Source of the DNA: Salarias fasciatus | Lineage: Eukaryota > Chordata > Actinopteri > Blenniiformes > Blenniidae | Assembly: GCF_902148845.1 (NCBI RefSeq) | Contig: NC_043746.1 | Span: 6,113,555-6,177,554, forward strand | Direction of reading: 5' to 3' | Length of the DNA stretch: 64,000 bases | Shown: positions 50,440 through 63,254 of the stretch, piece after piece | How the letters are laid out: each line of letters begins with the position of its first letter | Numbering within the stretch: position 1 is the stretch's first letter | Notes under the pieces: model-generated | Database searches by the model: none | What the model was told of the DNA's origin: nothing | What the model saw: the letters and a program-made list of their open reading frames with translations, nothing else | Translations under genes and position numbers: made by a program

Positions 50440-53400
50440 ATACCTTCAATAACACGTCTTCTTTACATTAAGAGAGCTACTGAATTTGAGCATCGCTGTT
50501 TTTCAATGTTTTCTCACACAAACGAATCCTGACAGCTTCTCACCAGTCACACGATTTTTCTAGAATCAGCTTTAGCGTCAGTTCAACGGACGTTTCCCGA
50601 TAGCCGTGTGAAGGAGGAAGTTGCTGAACCGCGGTGAACCTTTCTGTTACATTGGAACAACTAGCTTAGCATGAAGCCTGAACAGTTCGGGATCGTTGCA
50701 CAAAACCCGCCGGAGCGCGGCGGCACTTCAGAGGAAGAGGTGTTTAGAGTTGCTTATTTTTTTAGGAAGACGGCTCAAAACACTGTTACTGTTTTCACTG
50801 CTCAAAAACAGAGTTTGTTACGAACCAGCGCCTGGCAAACAGCCTCACACAGCACAGCCGCCTCCTGTCACTCAGTGTGAGGAGCCGCAGGAGGGCAGAC
50901 CGGAGCGTCTCTGCAGCCACGGCGCTCATTTTGAAAACACGAGGAAGAAGAAGGAGTTCCATCAACCGCCGAGAAAAAAGTGTCAAAATCTCTTCGATCC
51001 AGGACGGATTCAATCTGAAGTTTTCTGTTTTTTGACCAAAACTGTCTTGTGACCGACGTTTCAACACGTAAATCCCTCCTCGGAGTTTTTACAAACTTTA
51101 TTTCATTTCATTTTATTCAGACAACAGTCATTCGATTGTGTGAGTGTGAACTGTTTACCCTCAGGGAGTTTCTGCTTAGGGCTGCGCACATCGAAGGAAA
51201 CCAGGAGAAACTGGCCTGGAACACTGCTCTTTGCTTTATACTCTGCTTAAAAAACGGAGTTTTCCTGTTTCTTCTCTCTGTTTTGAGGAATCACAGATCT
51301 TGCTTCTGAAAACTCGGCTCCTGGTGAAACTTTGGAGAATGTTTGTAACCTTCGCTTCAGGCTTCGGCTCTTTGTTTTCGGGGCCTTTAAATGAAACACT
51401 TGACTTCAAACGAAGAGGAAATGAGGGGTCATTAATTACTGAAAGCACCGCGCTGGACAAAGGGCGAGCGTCCCGGCATCCTCCTGGGAACGTCATTGTC
51501 ACGGCCAAACTTGCTTAAAGCAGACAGGAAGTAACTCGAGCCAAACGGGAGGGAGTGGAATCAGACCAAGGCCAATTATATTTGACACAAGGTGCTTTTC
51601 ACTCATGCATGGCTGCTCTCCACTCTCAGGGATTGGCTTCACAGTGGTCTGGTGGTCCTGCCTTTCCTTTTCCTCCTCTCATTTTTACAAAGTCATTTTG
51701 CTGGAGATGACGAACAATGGGCGTCTTTTCAGAGCTGCGGTGACCTTCTCTCTTCCTGAGGGACCCGTCCGCCGCCGTCATTCCCTCGGCTGCACTCGCA
51801 GAAATCGCTGGATTCAGTTAATTGTCAGTGAGATGAAAGCCGAAGCTCTTTGGCTTCATCACGGCGCCGCATTTATCTTAAACCTTCGGGCCGGCGAGGA
51901 CGCTGAGGGGATGGGTTCTCTCTGCCTGGGAGCGAGCTCCGGGGTGACCCCGCCCCCCCCCCGGGTGGGCTGCGACCCCCGCTGGCCTGCAGCCACTGCA
52001 GGCTACAAACTCCCACTGCACCTTCTGCTCTTTGCCCCTTTCTAAAGCTCGGTGGGAACCCAAAAGGTCAGGGGTCAGGGCGCTAAACGTTCGCTTCCGA
52101 TAAAAATAGCCGCTGAAAACGCAGGTCGTCTAAAAATACCAGCTCCTGTCGCCTCTCATTTAGGGGAAGCTTTGTCTTTTAGGGGGTCCGTCTGACTCCC
52201 GTCCTGACGGCGGCGGCGGGATGGGAGCGAGGGCTTGTGTTTTGTGCACAAAGAAGCCGGCCCGATGATGTAGATGTCTCTGCCCTCGTATGTAACCTCA
52301 TACTGCTGAGAAAATGTCAGAGTGCAGCAGAAAGCGTGTGTGGACATCAGATTCTCCGGGTCCTTAAGGGGCCCCATGCCCTGACAAATAGAGCCGTCTG
52401 TCCTTATCTCGCCGGTGTAAAAATTCCACCTCTGATGCTTCAAGCTCTGTTTTTTTTCTCCCTTTTCTCCAGCAATATAAAACACATTAAAGAATTAAAG
52501 AATAATAATATGAAATGCATTTGCTGTGTGCAGCCGGACTATATTTAGCAGCAAACGGGATAAAAACAGGCATCGATGAAAGATGCGAGACGCCTCAGAG
52601 CGTCCAAATTTACCACCCGGGAACAATTCTATAAATACTGAGAACAAACAAATCACTCAGGAAAGCAATTTATAGACTCTCTTACTCACAGCGCGGAGAG
52701 GAAAAGAAGAAGAAGCGGGTTTTACTGCAGTTTGAGGAGCTGACACCTGGCAGCACTGCAGCAGGTGAGCGGACCGGCCTGTCTGGGGTTTCCCTGCTGC
52801 TCCCTGCAGGAACAAGCACTGGAGCAACGGAAATGAGCAAATTACATACCTGCACTGCCAAATGCCGGCGTCCTGCGCCCTGCGCCCTGCGCCGGCGCTC
52901 TTTATGAGCAACACCGGTAAATGCCGGCATGAATGAACATTTTCATGAACATTTCATGAATCTTATCCTTTTTTCAGGTCTGCATCAAAGAGAACGATTC
53001 AGTATTGTGTTCAGTTTTGTGCAATTATCTTAAAGATGATCTAAAGTTATCTGCAGTAAAGAACAGTCGTGTTACGGCATAACTTTAACTCATTGATCCT
53101 GAATGACTCAGCAACTTTAAATACAGAAGACAGTAAGATCTGCTGCTGGCTGAAAGCTGTCAGCTAATCCAGAATACTTCCTCCAAATAACTGATGTTTC
53201 TGTTGAAATAATGAGCAAAGAAGCAACTGATCAGCTTCTATATTCGGTAAGTTCCAGATGAAATAAAGGTTATGTGCAAAGCCAGACTCCAGCTCTGTTC
53301 ACCTATAAGAAGAAGAAGTGTAATTCTCGGTCTTCCAGGGTGAGAATTGAAGTATTTTCCATTCGACCAGCTTCTGCAATCATAAAAATCAGGGAGGACA

Positions 53401-55032
53401 AAAGTTTAATTAAATGCACTTCAAAATCAGGGAAAAGCAGACCTGCCAGGTCTTACGTATTACTATATTAGTTCTTCCCGGCAGCACCAATAATCTTCTA
53501 ATAAGTAGTGAAATATTGTTGATGTTGGAGTTCCAAAGGATATTCACAGTTAAATATGTTCTTATCGATGGCTGTTGGGCTGCAAAAGCAGTAATAAAAG
53601 CTTTAAAAGAAGCTCTCCAGTTAGGGGGTTTACATAAAAAGAAAATGGCCTGAGACTTAGAAACTTCTGACTTTTATGTAACATCAATACATTTATGCTC
53701 AAAATGCCCGTCTGTCCATTTTGATGGTTCCTCTTGACGACGTGCTGCATAAAGACTGTTGGTTCGTGAGGGTGATGAAGCTCGGAGAGGAATTAAACTC
53801 CTGCATCCAGTCCGGCTGACAGCAGACCGCTGAGTTAAGGAGAAGAGAGGAGCCCAGAATAACCTCCTCCTCATGGCGTGCCGGGAGCATGTGGCGGTAT
53901 TTTAGTCCCCGGAGCCGGTCTGTACTGAACGGCACTCAGAACAAGCCGCCGAGCTTCCCTCCTTGACACTGCGTGATACACATCTGCCGTGTCAGAGCGC
54001 GAGCGGCGGGCCGGGCCGAGCCGAGCGGCGGGCCCGGCGGAGGCGACACCGCGAGGGACTCGGTATCTCCTCAGATGAAAGCGGCGAGCTTGTTCCGCGT
54101 CACGGTGCGAGATAAGGCGGCTGCACGACTCCGTCTCCGCTGGCGGTGTTTATTTTTGGTGGTGACGCGCTGCTCCCGAGTCCAGCCTCACATGCACCCT
54201 CTCAGAGCCTCGGAGATGCGCACGCTATCGGGCCCCGGGAAGTGTTGCGTGAGACGATGTGTGTGCAGTTTATCGCAGGTTTTTCTTTCTCCCTTTTCAT
54301 CCGGCTCCCCATTTGGAGGTTCCTCGTACGACGCAGAATGAGACGGCACTTATCTGCCGCCCCCCCCCCCTCGTCTTTTCACTGTGGTCTAAACGCGCGG
54401 ACCACCAACCTCTCATCTTCCCACAGGGGCGAGGGCCGGGGAGATGTGATGAGACAGATGAGGCTGGGCCAGAGCTACGGGAGCTGGTGGTACTTTGTCT
54501 GGCCCATCTCGATGGCGGCGATAGGATGGCGCGATAAGAGACATGAAAGTACCCTGTCATCAGCTTTTTTCTCCCGCTCTACACTCTCTGCATGTTGCTG
54601 CCGATCACAGCCGAGGGGTGAAGGCTCCCTCCGGTCCCGCCGTTCCATTATTGATCGGGCGCTCCGTCGGGCCGCCGCCGCTTTCCGGAGGCCCCGGGCG
54701 GCGCTGTCCGGGCGGAGGTGATTTGTGCGCGGCGGCGGCCGCAGGACAGCGGCCGGCAGATTCACACTCTTCCATTTCCACCCTGAAAGCAGCACTTCTT
54801 CAAAGCCGGCTAATCTCTCTCTATCTGCCGAAAACAATGCTGGCTCCCAGTCGGGCCGAGACGCTGGATCATGTTGTTCCTTCTCACATGAACGCTGCTG
54901 CAACGTCGCTCAACCGCCTTCCCCTGAATAAATCTCTACTTTGCTTTTGACCTAAAGGCTAACAGGTTTTCTCTTTTTTGTTGATGTTCTTGAAAAGATT
55001 AACTTATTAAAGATTATGATTGGACTCATAAG

Positions 55033-55034
<2 letters not shown>
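50439..55034. other. No gene seen; possible conserved non-coding DNA
   Basis: Repeat-poor DNA with GC-rich segments at 51420-52300 and 53970-54760. An open frame of 191 codons (54146-54721) falls in the second segment, but the opposite strand is also open and no known motif is present. I see no splice-consistent gene. Confidence 0.5.

Positions 55035-55089
<55 letters not shown>
55035..55089. repeat. (CT)n microsatellite
   Basis: Perfect 55-bp CT tract. Confidence 0.98.
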
Positions 55090-55093
<4 letters not shown>

Positions 55094-56720
55094 GTTTGGA
55101 CCATTTGTGACTTTTTATTTCAGATCACAAAATAATAAGAATAATAAAACTAATAATTCTCTTTTAAGGCCAAAATTTAAACGCTGAAGAACATAAAATG
55201 TGTTTGTTTCTATAAATAACTGTATATTTGAGTCGATACTCAGATTCTTGAAATGCTCCACAAGTCAACTCGTAGACATGCAAATGTTTTCAAAACTACG
55301 TAAAGGTGAGAGTTTCTAAAATATATATATTTTAAATGTTTCTGCTTGATACTTAAAGCTGCTTTTATCATTTTTATCGTTACAATTTGGTCAAATCGCT
55401 TTTAAAATCCACTGTATTGCATGTTAAATCCTCATATTGTGCCGCTTTACAGCTGCATCCAGTGTTTTTGCATATTCAACATGTTTTATCAGTTTCACAT
55501 CTTTACTGTTGTGATTCATGACGACTCCTTCATCAGTCTTGTTTCCAGCTGCAGCAGTAAAGTCTTCCTTTTAAAAAAGGAGAAAGTTGCGTACTGGAGC
55601 TAGTATCCATGAAAAACCACTGCAGGGAAAATGTCTTCCTTCTACTTTTAATTCAGGTTCTAAAGTATCTGATTCCTGTTCTAGAATAAATCATTACAAC
55701 AATGGAAGTTTCCAGAGATTAAACCTTTTTTCTCTTCAAGCTCTTCCATGCATTTGCAGCCCAGTGGGATTAATAAGAGCAGCCTGCTGCAGTTTGCATG
55801 TCAGTGATTCCTGTTTTCCATCTTCTGTTCATAAAAGTTTCTCTCAGTAAGCTTTTCAATTGCACGGCTGCAAAAACTAACCCTCACCCCCACTGGAAGG
55901 TTGTAAATCCTGGACTTTATTAATGACCGATTAACTCAAACAGACCAGTTTAATCCACTGCTCCACACGGTGCAGACATGCCAGCTACTCAACACTAAGA
56001 CAATGTGCACATTATCAAAACGTCCTGCTTTTATCTGTTGAACTGGTGAAGATTTGAAGGAGTAAAATCAAGGTCAGAAAGGTCAGAAAGGTCAAACACT
56101 AATCCAAAGAAACTGTCTCCATTCTCCAAGTAAAAGACGCCTCGAATCACAAACAGTTTTATTATTTTCGCTGAAATCAAACAGAACTGAAACCTGCTGG
56201 GTGCCATGTGGGTCACAGTTTCCAGCAGTGGTGTCAAACCTACGACCTGTGGGCCGAAAACAGACCACCAGAGCATTTAATCTGACCCAATCTTACATGA
56301 AAAAAGTCTCGATTTAGTGATCAAAGTTATTGCAATATTAAATTTGTCTAAATTTGTCTACTGGAGGCGGAAGCGAACCTGAACAGCAGGTGGCGCTAGT
56401 GTCCCCAGTCCTGCAAGAGTTGAAGCTAGCCACTTTAGCATTAGCATTAGCATGATCCACACGGTTAGCTGGGCTTTTTATGAATATAAATTGTTTTTCA
56501 GGTTGAACTTGTTAACTATTTCAATATTTTTAATTGCTTTTTATTTATTGTGATGCTTGTTTCACTAATTTTTAAACTATATGAATGTTTTTTACATATT
56601 ATTTGAACCGATGTAAAGCACAGTGAGCCTGCTGAACTTCCTTCACTTGTTTTTCTCTGTATTTCCTTGAGCATTTGTAGTATTTTATGTGCAATATGAT
56701 TAAACTGTTCACTGTATCTT
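55090..56720. other. No gene seen
   Basis: AT-rich DNA. A fragment at about 56225-56300 begins GTGGTGTCAAACCTACGACC and resembles the left end of the hAT-like repeat seen at 6.1 kb. Three GCATTA units (TTTAGCATTAGCATTAGCAT) lie near 56435. Confidence 0.5.
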
Positions 56721-56769
56721 GAATAAATAAAGCGAATGAACTGCAGCTCTGGCTGCACCGTGGAACAGG

Positions 56770-56868
56770 TGTGAGCGCTGTTGTTTGCATGTTCTTCCCG
56801 TGTCCGTTTCCTCCCATAGCGCAAAAAACATGCATGCGAGGTGAACTGGTGATCCTGAACTGCCTCCT

Positions 56869-56902
<34 letters not shown>

Positions 56903-56960
56903 TTTCTCTGGACTGAATACCTGTCCAGGTGCTTCCTCCTCATCCATAGTTATTCGGGAT
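56770..56960 (+). repeat. Degraded high-copy teleost interspersed repeat with (TG)n
   Basis: GCATGTTCTTCCCGTGTCCG, TTTCCTCCCATAGCGCAAAA, ATGCATGCGAGGTGAACTGG and CTGTCCAGGTG follow the order of a very common fish repeat (gcatgttctccccgtg ... cttcctcccacagtccaaa ... gacctgtccagggtg). A (TG)n tract at 56871-56900 sits where the consensus has TGTGTG. The class is not assigned here. Confidence 0.5.
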
Positions 56961-57059
56961 CGACCCCAGTACCCTGCTGCTCTGCACAACCCCGTCCTGT
57001 CGTGATGAAACCACAGAAATTCACACACTGCCCCAAGTGGTGCAAAAGGTAAATGCAGC

Positions 57060-59275
57060 CAATTTATATTCACACAAGAATATGGATTTTTTTTTAATCA
57101 TTGCTGTTCTGTTTTTTAAATTGTGGCAGTAATGTTTCAGCAGGCTGAAGTAATCTGAATACTTCCTGTTCAGGTGTTTTTTATGTGAGGAAAGGTGGCA
57201 AAGTAAAGCAGGGCAGCATTGAATTTCCCTCACTACCTCTTCCTTTATTGCGTTGCTGGTGCTTCACTGCGTGAACGTGCGCCGCAGGAAATGAGGATTT
57301 CCAGTTCGCAGGACGACGGTTCTCCGGTTACAACAGCAGAAGTTCTGCAGAAACTGCAGCGCCGCTATCAGTGCTGTTACGATTCCACACGGCATCTTTC
57401 TGGGTCAGGCCGAAGGAATGAGGTGGTCCCTGTGAAAATAAACATTAACTGCGAGATGTATTACAGCCGATTGTAAAACATCCACCAGTGACAACATAAA
57501 CCCTCACCTATCTTCCTCCGGGGCTCGGGATTGGAGCCGCCGCCGTGATTGGTCACCACAGGTGAGGCATGTTGGGGATACGACATGCCCGTCTCCTCCC
57601 AGAGAACGCTCTTTGTTTGCCTCTGACAGGGGGAATGTGCGGCTAAGCGGCGAGGTGGCACTTTGAGCACTTGAAACGAGCTCCCCGTATTTTCTCAGCG
57701 CGCACGGAGAGACGCTTTGATCCCGCCGGGCAGGTGGGCGTCGGCGGCTGCGCTCACGGCTCGCCTCTCCAGAAGTTCTGTTAAATTTTCACTCGGTCTT
57801 AACCGGATCTGAGGGTTAACGCGCCGCATTTGGTGATAACTTTCCTCCAGTCTGTGTTTCTTTTTCCCCCTCAAACGGTTTCATAACAGGCAGAGGGTGA
57901 CCGGCCTAGTTGGCAAAAGGCTTCTGATCACCTGGCTGATAAGTCTGAATCCAATAAAAACACACCTGGGTTTACAGAGGGACCACAGCCAAGCAGACTG
58001 AATTATGGGAGCTGGATCAACTTATTAGTGCGAGCACGTAAACGTTGCAAGCGGAGGAAAAGAAGCGGTTCCCCCCGAAAGAGCCGGAACATTTGAGCGA
58101 CTCCCCTAAACTCGGCTGCCGGGCGTCGCGGCTTTGAAGTCTGACTTCTGCCCAGTGGAGCAGACAGCGCTGGCATCTTCCCGCTGGAGGCTCGGGAAGT
58201 CAACTCGAAAAGCACAAGCGGGGCTCTGGACGGCCCGAATATGATATTTCCTGTGTGCTCAGCGGCTCTGTTCCGGGGCAGATCGGCGTGGTGATTAGTT
58301 ACTGGGACGTGGAGAGGTATGCCTGCGGGAGGAAGAGGAGGCCGAGGCCAGCGGCCTCATCAAAACCCTCCTGTGTCCAACAGCTGCTAATCTGCCTATT
58401 TCTTATTATACCAGCCGGTGAACTGTGAAGGGGAGAGGATCATTTCAGCCGGAATATGAGCGACACAGCAGTATTATACCAACAATGTCCCTCCTGCTGA
58501 CCTTTCTGCTCAACGTCTGGTTGGAAAATCGACATAAAATCTTTACGTCAAACTTTTGTAAATATTGTGAGCAATCGTGAGAGATGGTGATAAAGTGACT
58601 GTTTTATCAGGTGGGTGTCTGAGTCACCCTCATTAACAAATGTTTAGTAGGCTTTAAAGGTAAATCATTACCAAGACTGTACATGACCATCTGCTTGTCA
58701 ACACAGTGACGATAAACTATGAGAATAAAGTGCAAGAAAATGTTGATGTTCGATAACAATCTCGAGGCTTTATTTATTATTATTAATTCAATGGACTGAT
58801 TTAGTGTGGCTGTTCATTCCACAAATGCATCTTCCTCACAAACGCACCATCTAATAGGGAAATAATCACATTTTCCAACTCTTTTATAACGTTCATTAAT
58901 AAGAATCAATGAAGTAATCCACCAAATGAATGTGTTTCAACACTTCTTCTTTATGCTTTGTCCAAATCCCAGCAGACTCTGGGCAAAAGGCAGCTACATC
59001 CTGATCACACACTCGCTAATTACACACACCAGCTTAGCTAAGCTGCCGAGGATTGGGTTTTGGTACGAAACCATCAAACTCATGAATGCAAAGGGAGAAC
59101 ATGCAAACGATAAACAAAAACTACCAGAACTGAAGCGTCCTTCTGCCACATGAGGACGATGTTTTGCAGGAATTTGTATTTCATTAATGAAACTGCAAAA
59201 GTGTAAATTCTAATGATTAAATTCCCGTGTTGATTTAAGTAGCTTAACTTTACTTCTGTGTAATAATGTCTGCTG
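57060..59275. other. No gene recognised; repeat-poor GC-rich block
   Basis: 57500-58400 is GC-rich, repeat-free and contains motif-dense stretches such as GATCACCTGGCTGATAAG and CCAATAAAAACACACC. It may be a regulatory block; no coding gene could be supported. Confidence 0.4.
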
Positions 59276-59308
59276 TGTGTGTGTGTGTGCGGTGTGTGTG
59301 TGTGTGTG
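59276..59308. repeat. (TG)n-type microsatellite, interrupted
   Basis: TG repeats with a short CGG interruption. Confidence 0.9.
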
Positions 59309-60355
59309 ATGCAGTCTGGGTTGCCGTCCGTCTGCAGGGGTCTCTGGGTTCCGCTCCACAGACATCTGGGTGCAGCTGGGCCTCGGTGACCCGGCTGACC
59401 GGCCGCCCTGCAGCCCCAGCAGGGACTAAAAGGACGATTGTGCTGCAGGGAGGCCGTGTGAAGAGATTTGCAATTATTATTACATTTTCTTGTTGTTCTG
59501 CCAAAAACAAGCACAGGAGCTCCTCTTGTTGCGGTCCCCGAATCATTCCTGCCTTCTCTAACGTAATGTGAGGAATGTCGTGACGTATGAAGACCCCCGT
59601 TTATTTGTGGATTGAGTCCATGTCGAGAAGCTTGGGACCTTCAGAGAAAAGCGCTGACGTTTGCTCACTCGCTCGTTTCGCGCCCGCAGACTGTCTGTTT
59701 GCACCGGAACATTTTTCATTCTTATATTGAGATCGTTTTGAACCACATTCAACATCTGTGCATGACTGAAGCCGTCTTGGCTGCTCTCTTCCTGGTTGGC
59801 CGCAGCGGGTCACGTGATCAGCATGTGCGAGTTATGTTACCCCGAATGGCCTTTCTTATACAACCTGGGCCGCTGCTGTCGGAGCGCCTTCACCCGTCGG
59901 CCTGCGTTTTTAAAATTTCATTTATCCTTTAACATCGAAGTCGATTGGAGCAAAAAGCACAAGAACGATGTCTCAGTGGGGCCTTGATGGATCAACCTGT
60001 GAGACGGTGATGAACTGGAGCGGCACAATGGGACCAGCCTGATTGATTTAGTGCACAGTTAGTAGACGATTCAATCCCATGAGCAAGGCAGCCTTCACTG
60101 TTGGTGCGGTGATGCATCCTGATCATCTAAAGCAAATTAGTCAAACAGAAAAACCTGAGCTGGGTGTTGTGTGTCGCTGTCTCACCTTGTAAAAACAACA
60201 CAAAGTCAGGATTTGTTGCTGTTTAGCGAAAGTCGCACCGTAGTTCAGCTTCGGCGCTGTTTAATGTGCAACACTGACTCCGTCACCATAACACTGATTA
60301 GGCAGCACTTACTAGACTCCTGCGATGTTATTTCAAGGTGGAGTCTGTATGTTGG

Positions 60356-60356
<1 letters not shown>

Positions 60357-60395
<39 letters not shown>
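60357..60395. repeat. (TG)n microsatellite
   Basis: Perfect TG tract. Confidence 0.97.
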
Positions 60396-60396
<1 letters not shown>

Positions 60397-60544
60397 TTGC
60401 AGTGGAGTGATGTGTCTTTCCAGGCCAGGGGATTTCCTTCATCCAGAAGCACTCAGAGTTATTACTGTGGAGGAGGATCTGAGCTCTGCTGCAACGCCTG
60501 TTTGAAGTTCCCCACAACGTTTTACCCCACTAACACTCCCAGAG

Positions 60545-60545
60545 A

Positions 60546-60586
<41 letters not shown>
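60545..60586. repeat. (CA)n microsatellite
   Basis: Perfect CA tract 150 bp from the inverse TG tract at 60357-60395, so the two could pair as a hairpin. Confidence 0.97.
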
Positions 60587-60587
<1 letters not shown>

Positions 60588-60589
60588 TG

Positions 60590-61803
60590 AAAACCTGCTG
60601 TCTTCTGTCCGTGATCCGAGCTTCCAGTCGTTACAATGCGTGTTTAAACGGCTCTAATCCAACTTTCACTGGGCGTTGCTATTCCGCACACGTGTGCGTT
60701 TGCGTTTGCGATGCAGTCAGGGATTGATTGTGGCGTTTGTGAGATTACAGGACTATTGATTCACATTGATTCCTCTGAAGTGGTTTTCTGTCTTGGCTCA
60801 GACTCTTTTTATTCTCCAAAAACAACCGGGAATTAAGCGACGTTCTGGAAGCCCGGCGACTCGCCGGGGCTTGTTCCCGTTTAGCCCTGTGATTTATACA
60901 ATGTAACTCCGTAAGAGCCGCAGATTATTGTCGTGTTTGGCAAATCTCTGTTTATCTGTACAGTAATGTTGTCGGAGGAGATCACCTGCTCACAGTTACT
61001 CATCAGGCTTTTTATAGGAAGGACAGGAGAATAAATGTGGACGTTTCATTCAGGGCTGACTGGATGCTGAAAGGTGTTTCAGCATCAAGTCTAAACTAAA
61101 GTGACACAGGAGCATGAGGAATATTAAAACACTGCAGTGTGCATGCTGGGTCGCTAGCTGTGTTGTTTTGTAATACATGAACTCTGGGACGTCGTTCAGC
61201 TGTCCTTCAGCTCACTCGGTCTCTCACTTTGCTGTAAATGCGTCTCCGCTGGTGCAGATGATGGTGCAGTGAATCAACACTGGTCCAGAGAAACACTGGT
61301 AATTTAAAAAAAAAAACTGTTCACCACTCTGGGATTTTACATTTTTGTTGTTATTGGTAGGTATTCATGGTAATAAATAAACCAGAGTTCTCATCTCTGC
61401 TGCTTTTGATTGGATCTGCTGTTAATGTGTCTTTGTGATTCCACTCAGCCTTCAGCAGAGACGCTGCAGTGTGAATTATTTCACTTTGTTCATTCTTGTG
61501 TTGTAAATGTTGACTTTGTGAGGATCATACAGCATTTCTTTATTTTTGTGCCAAATTTGGAGCTTAATAATGTACTAAATGACGTGTGTGGTCTGTGCTC
61601 GTACACGTGTTTCTGATCAGGGTGCGCAAGACCGTTATGCTCAATTTTCAATAAACCTGCTTAACAACACAACATGTTTCCCCATGATCCTTGGTGATGA
61701 GCGCAGGACTTGTCTTTAGCGTTAATTAGCAAATGTTAACACGAAAACACAACAAGCTAACACTGTAATCATTATACCTGCTCCACACTAACGCAGTCAC
61801 CCC

Positions 61804-61835
<32 letters not shown>

Positions 61836-62336
61836 GGTGTGCTGACGTTAGCACTAAGCTGGAGAACAGCTCTGCCTAATTGCAGCTTCACGGAGCCGAG
61901 CCTCCAGACTCCAGACTCCAGGTCCTGTCAGAGAGGTGAGACGGGTTCAGAGTCAGACAGGAAATATTAACACAATAATGTGTCGACGCCAGAACTGAAG
62001 TTTAGAAAATTCAGTCCCGTGTTTCCTGATTATGTATTGATTTGCTGTTGATTTTACATAGTTTTCCAAAAAATACAACTCAATGAGAAAAATCGACCTG
62101 ATTCGGAGCAGTGATCCATCATGATCATCGATGGGCTTGATGCTTCATCATGGTGTCAAACATTATGTAAAGTTGCCGCAAGTCCCTGTATTATATAATG
62201 GAAATAAAACTTTTAAAAAGCTGCTTGCTTGAGGAGACAATATGAATTTACAACTCCATATTAATGCAATAAATGATGCAATGCAGGCCAGATAAGATAG
62301 AAGACCACAATGAATGCTTCAGGGATGTCGGAGCGT
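60590..62336. other. No gene seen; isolated poly(A) signal
   Basis: 60780-61060 is repeat-free and GC-balanced. AATAAA at 61650-61655 in TTTTCAATAAACCTGC resembles a transcript end on the plus strand, but no upstream exon is certain. A (TG)n tract is at 61806-61833. Confidence 0.4.
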
Positions 62337-62342
62337 TTTATT

Positions 62343-63254
62343 GACTTTTTAAAGTACAGGACGTGCAGAATGGCAGATCCCACTCGAGATGTGAATTCAG
62401 AGTGAGTCGAGCTTCCAGTCTGCGAGGTGATGGCTCTGCTTTACCCGGATCTGAAGAAAAAACACATTTATTTGGCATGTTTTGCACTATGCAAAGAAGA
62501 TAAACATTCATCCAGCCCTGCAGATGAGCGGAATAAGCAGAAGGGAGTGATATAAAGATAGACTGGAGTTTCTCCACCTATGTTGCAACAGACTCATAAA
62601 AAGTGTGATTTATAAACTGGATCAGGTCGCAGATTCAGAATCCATCCCATCTCTCCGTGAAGCTGCGGTTGCCGCCTCCTCTCGGACCCTCGGAACGGTT
62701 TTCCTGGCCGTCGCTGCGATTCCCTCTGATCCAGCAGTTGCTGTTTTGGATGTGAGGAAAACAAACGGCCCCTCCCGGAGCCCGCCGGAGCACTCCGCGG
62801 TCACACGCAGGAATAATTAGTGGTATTCTCCAGGCTTGGACTCCGGCCAAGGCCCGGCATTTCATCTGCCACTGTGAGCTAAATGTATGTGGGGTTGAGA
62901 TGAGCTGAAGCGGCCGGCCGACGTGCAGGGTTTCACGCTGAATTCTTCCCGCGTATCGTTTTTCCGGGCCTCGTCTCTAAGTCGCTCGCTCTAAGCCCTC
63001 TTTTCTCTCCCTCTTCCCCGGTTTTGTTATTTTACCTGGAGGTGCAGGTGTGAAAGGGTGAGGCCGTGGAAAAACATTCGATTCCGTAAGCTTGTCATGA
63101 AGGAATCCGCCGACTGACCTCTGCATCTTGGCACACAATGACAAATGGGTTCGCAATTTTCCGCCTGACTGGGGAGCAACAAAGCACATTTCCACTTTCG
63201 CTGGTAAGCAGCGAGAGTACAGTCTCCCTCTGTCAGGCTCTCCAGCCGGAGCAC
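62343..63254 (-). other. Possible 3' end of a minus-strand gene (two exons)
   Basis: On the minus strand a good acceptor (TTTTCTTCAG|ATC, exon from 62450) opens a 17-codon frame IRVKQSHHLADWKLDSL before a stop, followed by AATAAA at 62342-62337. About 600 bp upstream an open frame ends at a donor CTCCAG|GTAAAA (63036 area) in matching phase, giving SHLHLQ before IRVKQ. No family is recognised. It could be a chance arrangement or a non-coding RNA. Confidence 0.25.

Noticed and set aside
54475-54903. 142-codon minus-strand frame
   Set aside because: Overlaps the opposite open frame in a GC-rich block; low-complexity Arg/Ala content and no domain.
59796-59987. 63-codon frame with several Cys residues
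   Set aside because: No zinc-finger spacing, no splice support and no recognised family.
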